Shown here: piece after piece, positions 1 through 5,740 of the stretch
Position numbering within the stretch: position 1 is the stretch's first letter
How the letters are laid out: each line of letters opens with the position of its first letter
Assembly: GCA_005801395.1 (NCBI GenBank)
Contig: SYDV01000329.1
Span: forward strand, 1 to 8,223
Origin: Planctomycetia bacterium
GTDB lineage: Bacteria; Planctomycetota; UBA11346
Direction: 5' to 3'
Length of the DNA stretch: 8,223 nucleotides
The notes under the pieces: generated by a model
What the model saw: only the letters and a program-made list of their open reading frames with translations
Databases searched by the model: none
What the model was told of the DNA's origin: nothing
Program-made: the position numbers and the translations under genes

Positions 1-269
1 TCAAATAAATCCATTTGCGAGGGACCACCAACCATATGCAAATAAATAACCCGCTTCGCTTTAGGGGTAAAATGAGGCCCAACCGCCCCATTAATGGCGG
101 GCTTATCGCTAGCAAATAAAGGCGCAGTGCCATTACCCAGCAACGTCGCAGCGGCAGCCGTGCCTAACAAATTCATACCCCGCCCTAAGAAACGGCGACG
201 GGTTTGCTGCAATTGGTGTTCATGTAATAATTTAGTAACTGCCATTTTGGTAGCGTGATCAGTACTCAT
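1..269 (-). CDS. DUF1501 family exported protein, N-terminal part (cut by left edge)
   Basis: The first 89 codons of a DUF1501 protein are visible; the rest lies beyond the left edge. The N-terminus has a twin-arginine signal: T23-R24-R25-R26-F27-L28-G29, matching the (S/T)RRxFLK consensus, followed by a hydrophobic stretch (about 32-45) and a possible AxA-like cleavage region near A49-A53. After it comes the motif at residues 66-89 typical of the family: [12 protein letters not shown], then GGPSQMDLF. Family knowledge: DUF1501 proteins are sulfatase/alkaline-phosphatase-fold relatives, usually encoded next to PSD1 cytochrome proteins, with no proven substrate. The ATG overlaps the stop of the upstream PSD1 gene by 4 bases, and a GAGG lies at 280-283, 10 nt before the ATG, so translation is probably coupled. 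Tat export implies folding, perhaps with a bound metal, before transport. The identification is firm; the biochemical role is unknown. Confidence 0.9.
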   Translation of the reverse strand, partial: MSTDHATKMAVTKLLHEHQLQQTRRRFLGRGMNLLGTAAAATLLGNGTAPLFASDKPAINGAVGPHFTPKAKRVIYLHMVGGPSQMDLF

Positions 270-3200
270 TTGTTCAATACCTCATCGAGATTAAATAGTT
301 GGTTGGCGAGCATCGTCAGTGCAGCAACATCAGGTGGTGGTAATTTATCCATCGGTTTTCGTTCGCCGACGGCGATCAACAATTTCGCTTCCTCTTCGTG
401 CATGCGATAGTAAGTCAGCAAACGAGTGTAACTACCCTGGGCAACGGTATTTTCCGGCGTCGATAATGGACGCAGCAAAATTCGTTGGGCAATTTGCGCA
501 ACGCGCACGTCATCTTTCTCGTGCGCTTTAATCACATTCTCGGCCAAGATACGGGCGGCCTCAATAAATTGTGGATCATTGAGAGTCACCAACGCTTGCA
601 GTGGCGTGTTGGTTCGTTCACGGCGCAAACATGACACTTCGCGACTCGGAGCATTGAGAATTTCCATCGACGCTGGTGGCGCCATGCGCTTCCAGAAAGA
701 ATACATACTGCGACGATACAAGGCCTCTCCCGTGTCCTGTTTGTATTTATTCGTATTGCTCTCACGCATGCCAACGACTTCCCACACGTTCACTGGTTGG
801 TACGGCTTCACACTCGGACCGCCGACGGTTTGCGTTAGTGTGCCACTAATTGCCAAAGCATAATCGCGAATCATTTCTGCATCCATGCGGAATCGTGGTC
901 CACGTGAGATCAGCCGATTATGTGCGTCCTTTTCAATTTTCTCTGACGTGGCAACCGCCTCTTGGCGATACGCAGCAGACATCACCATCAATTTTACCAT
1001 GCGCTTCATGTCCCAATCTTTACGAAATTCGACTGCCAACCAATCGAGTAATTCTGGATGCGAAGGTAATTCACCCATAATGCCAAAATCTTCCGCTGAT
1101 TTAACAATCCCGAAGCCGAACATTTCTTGCCACAAGCGATTGATAATAACGCGCGGCGTCAGACCATTATCCTGCGCCATTAACCATTGCGCTAAACCAA
1201 GACGATTTTTAGGCGCATCAGATGGCAACGGATGCAAGGCATGAAATCCCGCTGGCTCAACTTCTTCGCGACGCTTATCGTAGTCGCCGCGGAAAAGAAT
1301 GTGGGCCATCGCCTTACTATCCTTCTTTTCCTCCTGAATATGCGCTACCGGGCTGCGTTCTTTAATCGCTTTTTTCTCGTTTTCTAACTGACTATAGACC
1401 TTGTTCTTTGCCGCAAAGTCCGCGTCATCGGCGATCACAATACCAAAGATTTCATTCACTTGTTTTGCGTCACGCTTATCCGCCGCCTGCGCTAATAATT
1501 TACTTGCATCAGGCGTACCGGCATAACGTTTAATTTCACCACCACTGATCACACGCTGATAGATGCGAATATCCTGGATGCCAATTTGCTTCAATAAATC
1601 TCCACTTTTTCGCCGTGCTATCATCAATGGCGCCGTGGTGCGTGTGCTACTTTTGAGTTTGTCTGAATCTGCCTTACTGGGCTTCAAGTCACCATCGACG
1701 TAGATTTTTAATCCGGACGCTTTTGCTGAACCATCATAGGTCACGGTCAGGTGTTGCCAGGTTCCACGTTTCAAGGCCTTGCCCGTCGTCGATACTTTAA
1801 TGGCATCGTCTGGCCAAGTGTTGACTAGATGTGAAGCGAACTCATTACCCTCGACCCAGATATCCCAGCCACGATAACCTTGTTCATTATCCATGCGGCT
1901 GAGAACCGCACCGTTACCATCGCCCTTATCGACATTCACCCAGAGACTCAAGGTAAAGGACATATCTTTTTCAAAATCCCCGACGGAACCTGGAAGGCTC
2001 ATGACATTTTTGCCACTTACTTGTAACGCTTTACCCAATGGCCCTTTGTCATCCCAGGCGATCGCCTCGGTAATGCTCGTGGCAACCTTCGCACCAGCGA
2101 CCATTGCGTGAACTGCGCCATCCGCATCTGGACCCATTAATGGCAAATGCACATCTGGTTTAGGCAGCTTATCTAATTCTGCATTCCAAGCGTCGGCCGT
2201 TGCATCTTTTAACCATTTATCGAAATCTCCACGCATGGCCTTACGACGTTCATCCACTTGCTTTTTCGCAATCGTCATTTCTTCATTAATCGCTCCCCAA
2301 CGTGCTTTATCCGCGTCTTTGGGCAAAACCAACACTGGTGGCGTATCGCGAATATTGCCATCTTTAGCACCTTGCGTCGTATTGCGGAAATACGCACTCA
2401 TGGCATAAAAATCGCGCTGCGAAATGGGATCAAACTTATGATCGTGGCACACCGCACAGTTAGCCGTTAATCCCAAATACATCCACGAAATCGTTTCCAC
2501 CCGATCCCGCGCATAACCGACGACGTTTTCTTCATCAATCGTACCACCTTCATTGGTGGTCGTGTTACAGCGCTGGAAACCCGTTGCGATCAATTGCGCC
2601 TGCGTCGGATTTGGCAATAAATCACCAGCTAATTGTTCCGTGGTGAAGGTATCAAACTTCATATTCGCATTGAGTGCATTAATGACCCAATCACGGTAGG
2701 TCCACATATCGCGGTAGTTATCAAAATGCATTCCATGCGTATCGGCGTAACGCGCTGCATCCAACCAATAACGCGCGCGGTGTTCACCATACGCCGGCAT
2801 CGCCATTAACGTATCAACATAGCGTTCGTACGCATCAGCACGCTTATCAACAACAAATGCTTCCACCTGTTCTACTGACGGCGGCAAACCAATTAAATCT
2901 AGACTAACGCGTTTGGCTAAGGTCCGACGGTCTGCTTCGGCCGCAGGGGTTAACTTCGCGGCCTCAAGGCCGGCCAAAACAAACGTGTCGATGGGGTTTT
3001 TAACCCAGGCGACGTTAGCGACCTTCGGTTCAACTGGACGTTCTGGCGCCAAGAATGCCCAATGCTTTTGCCACTTCGCTCCTTGCTCTATCCATCGACG
3101 AATTAATTCTTTCTGTTCTGGCTTTAATTGATTGTGCGAATCCTTTGGCGGCATCACATCGTCTTCATCATTCGTGATGATGCGCTGCCACATCAAACTT

Positions 3201-3457
3201 TCTGATGGTTTACCGCGCGCGACGACGGCCACTTTGTCACGTTCAATAAAAAAATCTTCTTCACGATCGAAACGCATCTTGGCCTTACGACTTGCGGGGT
3301 CAGGGCCGTGGCAGTGAAAACAAGATTCCGCTAATATGGGACGAATATCGCGATTGAATTGTATTTCCGCATGTGCTTGCGATGCCGCAAACAGCGACGT
3401 CGACATGCCAACCAAGGCAGCAACCAGCGGTAATTTTAAGAGAAAAAATTGCGTCAC
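266..3457 (-). CDS. Exported c-type cytochrome protein with PSCyt1, DUF1549, LamG-like and DUF1553 (PSD1) domains
   Basis: This is a protein of about 1063 residues. I chose the GTG at 3457 because GGAGG (3464-3468) sits 6 nt upstream and a clean signal peptide follows: a hydrophobic core, then AHA before E31 as the likely signal peptidase I site. A longer frame from 3502 would put 15 charged residues before it. Domains in order: PSCyt1 (about 31-140) with haem motif CFHCH at 46-50 and a candidate Met ligand in MPP (102-104); DUF1549 (about 150-365) with a second motif, CAVCH, at 334-338; a concanavalin/LamG-like domain (about 435-645); DUF1553/PSD1 (about 749-1050) with the family signature [11 protein letters not shown] and LNDPQF. 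Both CXXCH sites could carry covalent haem c. Family members are periplasmic or surface proteins, often in gene sets for polymer breakdown, but no reaction is proven. The LamG-like domain suggests carbohydrate binding. It is the first gene of an operon with DUF1501. Confidence 0.93.
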   Translation of the reverse strand: MTQFFLLKLPLVAALVGMSTSLFAASQAHAEIQFNRDIRPILAESCFHCHGPDPASRKAKMRFDREEDFFIERDKVAVVARGKPSESLMWQRIITNDEDDVMPPKDSHNQLKPEQKELIRRWIEQGAKWQKHWAFLAPERPVEPKVANVAWVKNPIDTFVLAGLEAAKLTPAAEADRRTLAKRVSLDLIGLPPSVEQVEAFVVDKRADAYERYVDTLMAMPAYGEHRARYWLDAARYADTHGMHFDNYRDMWTYRDWVINALNANMKFDTFTTEQLAGDLLPNPTQAQLIATGFQRCNTTTNEGGTIDEENVVGYARDRVETISWMYLGLTANCAVCHDHKFDPISQRDFYAMSAYFRNTTQGAKDGNIRDTPPVLVLPKDADKARWGAINEEMTIAKKQVDERRKAMRGDFDKWLKDATADAWNAELDKLPKPDVHLPLMGPDADGAVHAMVAGAKVATSITEAIAWDDKGPLGKALQVSGKNVMSLPGSVGDFEKDMSFTLSLWVNVDKGDGNGAVLSRMDNEQGYRGWDIWVEGNEFASHLVNTWPDDAIKVSTTGKALKRGTWQHLTVTYDGSAKASGLKIYVDGDLKPSKADSDKLKSSTRTTAPLMIARRKSGDLLKQIGIQDIRIYQRVISGGEIKRYAGTPDASKLLAQAADKRDAKQVNEIFGIVIADDADFAAKNKVYSQLENEKKAIKERSPVAHIQEEKKDSKAMAHILFRGDYDKRREEVEPAGFHALHPLPSDAPKNRLGLAQWLMAQDNGLTPRVIINRLWQEMFGFGIVKSAEDFGIMGELPSHPELLDWLAVEFRKDWDMKRMVKLMVMSAAYRQEAVATSEKIEKDAHNRLISRGPRFRMDAEMIRDYALAISGTLTQTVGGPSVKPYQPVNVWEVVGMRESNTNKYKQDTGEALYRRSMYSFWKRMAPPASMEILNAPSREVSCLRRERTNTPLQALVTLNDPQFIEAARILAENVIKAHEKDDVRVAQIAQRILLRPLSTPENTVAQGSYTRLLTYYRMHEEEAKLLIAVGERKPMDKLPPPDVAALTMLANQLFNLDEVLNK

Positions 3458-3463
3458 AAATAA

Positions 3464-3468
3464 CCTCC
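3464..3468 (-). promoter_or_regulatory. Ribosome binding site GGAGG that fixes a GTG start
   Basis: On the minus strand GGAGG is followed by 6 nt and then GTG at 3457. This near-ideal spacing decides the start of the PSD1 cytochrome gene against the upstream in-frame start at 3502, and the signal peptide begins directly after it. Confidence 0.85.
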
Positions 3469-3537
3469 AGGAGCGTGGTAGTCGATACCGTACAAACAGC
3501 ACATCGTTGATGATGACCGTAAGTTATGAATAAATCG

Positions 3538-3566
3538 ATTGGGATTAATAAAAAATTAATCCCAAT
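3538..3566. repeat. Perfect 12-bp inverted repeat with an all-A loop
   Basis: The arms ATTGGGATTAAT (3538-3549) and ATTAATCCCAAT (3555-3566) are exact reverse complements around a loop of five A. The right edge is about 70-80 nt upstream of the PSD1 GTG start, in its probable promoter or leader zone. It could be an operator for a dimeric regulator, a leader hairpin, or a terminator-like element for a transcript from further right. The stem is AT-rich and no T-run directly follows it on either strand, which argues against an ordinary intrinsic terminator. The structure is certain; the role is inferred. Confidence 0.8.
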
Positions 3567-3671
3567 GGCCCACAGTAACGCATCTTTTTTCATTACGACC
3601 AAGTGTACATCTAATACAAAAATTTTAGCCAATCACCACACCTGCCACGATGGCCATTCGCAAATATCCCG

Positions 3672-3695
3672 TTGGGAACCATCCCAATGTCCCAA
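3672..3695. repeat. TTGGGA/TCCCAA half-site cluster (candidate operator)
   Basis: TTGGGA (3672-3677), a 4-nt spacer and TCCCAA (3682-3687) form a perfect 6-bp dyad. A second TCCCAA follows at 3690-3695, 8 nt from the previous one. The same hexamer forms part of each arm of the 12-bp inverted repeat at 3538-3566. Five copies of one hexamer, counting both orientations, within about 160 bp of intergenic DNA are consistent with a transcription factor site. No regulator is known to me for this motif. Confidence 0.4.
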
Positions 3696-3946
3696 GCCGA
3701 TACAGATCATATTTTTCAGTTGGTAACAGGGCTTCAAACTGGCCCAAATTCACAGATTTCTGCTAGCGCGCATTCTTCTTAATCCGAGAAAGCTCGTACG
3801 GCCTTACCCAACTCGTCGCCAGGCCAACCTAGGCAGATCGTGCAAAACCTTCATTTTACGGCAAAAATGTTTACTTAACCAACACGGCGTTAGTGGCCGT
3901 CCTTGCGTCAGGTGGACCTAATGACTAGCGTCCTGCACCCAATTTC

Positions 3947-3952
3947 GAGGAG
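3947..3952 (+). promoter_or_regulatory. Ribosome binding site of the oxygenase gene
   Basis: GAGGAG is followed by a 5-nt spacer and then ATG at 3958. It supports this ATG as the start; the next in-frame Met is residue 85, well inside the conserved part of the protein. Confidence 0.8.
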
Positions 3953-3957
3953 CTAGG

Positions 3958-5679
3958 ATGGCGACTTCACCTGTTTCACCCTCAACGGTACCCTCAGTTC
4001 GGTGGAGCAACGCCCTTTTGGACCAAGCTCGCACCGAGGGCGATCCGACTGCAGACGTTTTAGCCGAAGGCATTATTAATGATGTTCCCTTTGACCAAGC
4101 GACCGGACGATTGGGATATCAACAATTATTAGGTGTCGCTGATCTGTTGCTCTTGGCGCCTGAATTAACCTTACTGAAAGAATCTTCTGCCACCATTGCG
4201 CTGGAACGCATGCCGGCAAAGTATGTTGATTATTTCGATCCGGTTCCGGCTCCCACTTGGGTTGATGAAAAGAAATTAGCGCGCGCCGGCGAAATTTGGA
4301 ATGACAATATGCTCGCGATTATTGGCGTGCTCTATGCCAGTAGTTTGCCCCTGTGTTATTTAATCGGCAAAGGTATTCCTGCACTGTACCAATCTGGGAA
4401 ACTTGGTCAGCATCGTTTTATTTATCAACGTATTTACGAAACCGGCATCATGCTTGATGCAGTCATGGAGCCTGGAGGTCTGAGTGTCTTTCGTGATCTG
4501 CCAAAAACCGCCGGCCAAACGGGCACGCGCTATGTTTGGGGCCGTGGTTATGTCGCAGCAAAAAAAGTACGCATGCTCCATGCTTCCATGCGCGTGTTAT
4601 TAACCAAGCCACATGTTTTACACAGTGCCATGTCGGCAAATGGTGCTGCGGCGAAATTTGCAGCAACATCTATTGGTGCCATGACCGTGGCAAATTCCAC
4701 CGGCCAACCGCATGCCGGTAAACCACCGCTCGTCACCTACGATGTCGATGCTTTAGGACAGCCGATAAACCAGGAAGATTTAGCTTACACGTTATTAACC
4801 TTCGGACTTGCCATTCCGGAAGGTTTACGTTCCTGGGGTTGCCACTTGAGCGATGACGACTGCGAAGCGTTTTTACATACGTGGTTGTTAGTTGGTCACA
4901 TTATGGGCATTCGCGATGATTTACTGCCAGACGATTATGCTAGTGCCAAAGAATTATTTAAGGTGATCAAAGCGCGCCAAGCCATTGGTACTGATATGGG
5001 CAAAAAACTCACCAAATCATTAGAGTTTTTCCTTGCCGAATATTTACCCAAACGCATGCGCCCTGATGTGCCAATGATGTTGATTGAAACCTTATTGCCG
5101 CCCGAAAACGTGGCGATGATCAAACCGCGTGACAGCGCCGAGCCAACCTCGGCCAATCGTTTGTTGCTTAAAATATCATTCTTTTTCGTCCGTTGGTATT
5201 ACACGTTTAAAGCCATAATCGTCCGGCATGTTCCCGTCGCTGGTCATGTTCTTGGGTCGTCATTTGCCATTGCCGGAGATGCCCTCATCGACAGTTGGCG
5301 CGATGGCTATGATCGACGTCCCTTTTACATTCCGGATAATGCCACCGGCGGCTGGCGCCGCGAAGCCGGCATGAATCAGGATGTACGTCGTGCGCTACGT
5401 GAATGGCGCGTGGAATTATTTGGCACGGTATTCAAAGGACACGCTTTCCTGATCGGCGGTACCTTACTGGCTGCCTTTATTATGATCGTTGCCATGGTGT
5501 GGGCATTTTGGGATGCCGACCACCTTCTGGCGGTTACCTTAAATGGATTTGGCGCAGGAGTATTAGTTTGCGGCGGTGGATGGATCATCATCAGTTATAT
5601 ATTAACCTCTCGCGTCCAATCCGTAGTTGATCGCCGCCCAGGCCCTAAAGGGCCCGGGATCGACGTACCGAAAACCTAA
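3958..5679 (+). CDS. MpaB/latex-clearing-protein-family (DUF2236) oxygenase with C-terminal membrane helices
   Basis: A 573-residue protein. Residues about 105-345 resemble the DUF2236 domain of MpaB and rubber oxygenase Lcp, a helical b-type haem fold that cleaves isoprenoid double bonds with O2. Visible family features: a helix with NDNMLAIIGVLYASSLP (115-131), RIYET (158-162), KVRMLHASMR (203-212), and the later block from about 270 to 325 with EGLRSWG and a GIRDDLLPDDY segment. By position, R158, T162 and H208 may match the conserved Arg, Thr and haem-ligand His of characterised Lcp; this is inferred by eye. There is no Sec or Tat signal. Two hydrophobic helices lie near the C-terminus (about 497-518 and 523-548), flanked by Arg/Lys, so both ends and the catalytic domain probably face the cytoplasm. 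That differs from secreted Lcp and recalls membrane-bound fungal MpaB, which cleaves a farnesyl side chain. The substrate is unknown. It is transcribed alone, divergent from the PSD1 operon. Confidence 0.82.
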   Translation: MATSPVSPSTVPSVRWSNALLDQARTEGDPTADVLAEGIINDVPFDQATGRLGYQQLLGVADLLLLAPELTLLKESSATIALERMPAKYVDYFDPVPAPTWVDEKKLARAGEIWNDNMLAIIGVLYASSLPLCYLIGKGIPALYQSGKLGQHRFIYQRIYETGIMLDAVMEPGGLSVFRDLPKTAGQTGTRYVWGRGYVAAKKVRMLHASMRVLLTKPHVLHSAMSANGAAAKFAATSIGAMTVANSTGQPHAGKPPLVTYDVDALGQPINQEDLAYTLLTFGLAIPEGLRSWGCHLSDDDCEAFLHTWLLVGHIMGIRDDLLPDDYASAKELFKVIKARQAIGTDMGKKLTKSLEFFLAEYLPKRMRPDVPMMLIETLLPPENVAMIKPRDSAEPTSANRLLLKISFFFVRWYYTFKAIIVRHVPVAGHVLGSSFAIAGDALIDSWRDGYDRRPFYIPDNATGGWRREAGMNQDVRRALREWRVELFGTVFKGHAFLIGGTLLAAFIMIVAMVWAFWDADHLLAVTLNGFGAGVLVCGGGWIIISYILTSRVQSVVDRRPGPKGPGIDVPKT

Positions 5680-5695
5680 TTCAAAACGATACCTC

Positions 5696-5729
5696 ATCCC
5701 ATCGCCGATCAACGACGATGGGATTATTT
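5696..5729. terminator. Hairpin between convergent genes, probable terminator
   Basis: ATCCCATCG (5696-5704) and CGATGGGAT (5716-5724) form a perfect 9-bp stem with an 11-nt loop. On the plus strand it is followed by TATTTA, a short T-rich tail, 17 nt after the oxygenase stop codon. On the minus strand the sequence beyond the stem has TTTT only about 9 nt away. It most likely ends the oxygenase transcript, and it may also serve the convergent ATPase gene, whose stop is 17 nt to the right of the stem. The weak T-tail lowers confidence. Confidence 0.6.
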
Positions 5730-5740
5730 ACGCTCGTCCA

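Larger units (their letters stand above)
3458..3957. other. 500-bp divergent intergenic region
   Basis: This region separates the leftward PSD1/DUF1501 operon from the rightward oxygenase gene and should contain both promoters. I found no convincing sigma70 -35/-10 pair on either strand, so none is called. It holds a perfect 12-bp inverted repeat (3538-3566), a cluster of TTGGGA/TCCCAA half-sites (3672-3695), and weaker dyads: ACGGC/GCCGT (3884-3888 and 3896-3900) and AGGT-GG-ACCT (3910-3919), both in the likely leader of the oxygenase gene. Short open frames cross it on both strands, but none has a good ribosome site and a recognisable product. No tRNA or known riboswitch was recognised. The length is generous for a simple divergent promoter and leaves room for regulator sites or a small RNA. 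Confidence 0.6.

Noticed and set aside
885..1244. 119-codon plus-strand frame opposite the cytochrome gene
   Set aside because: Antisense to a strongly conserved DUF1553 coding region; the product has no family features and looks like a shadow frame.
3526..3726. 66-codon plus-strand frame in the intergenic region
   Set aside because: No ribosome binding site, no recognisable product, and it runs through the inverted repeat and half-site cluster.
3458..3957. Sigma70-type promoters
   Set aside because: Several weak -35-like or -10-like hexamers occur on both strands, but no pair had good matches with 16-18 bp spacing.
5641..5654. GC-rich palindrome (GGCCCT-AA-AGGGCC) near the end of the oxygenase gene
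   Set aside because: It lies within the coding sequence before the stop and has no T-run, so it is not supported as a terminator.
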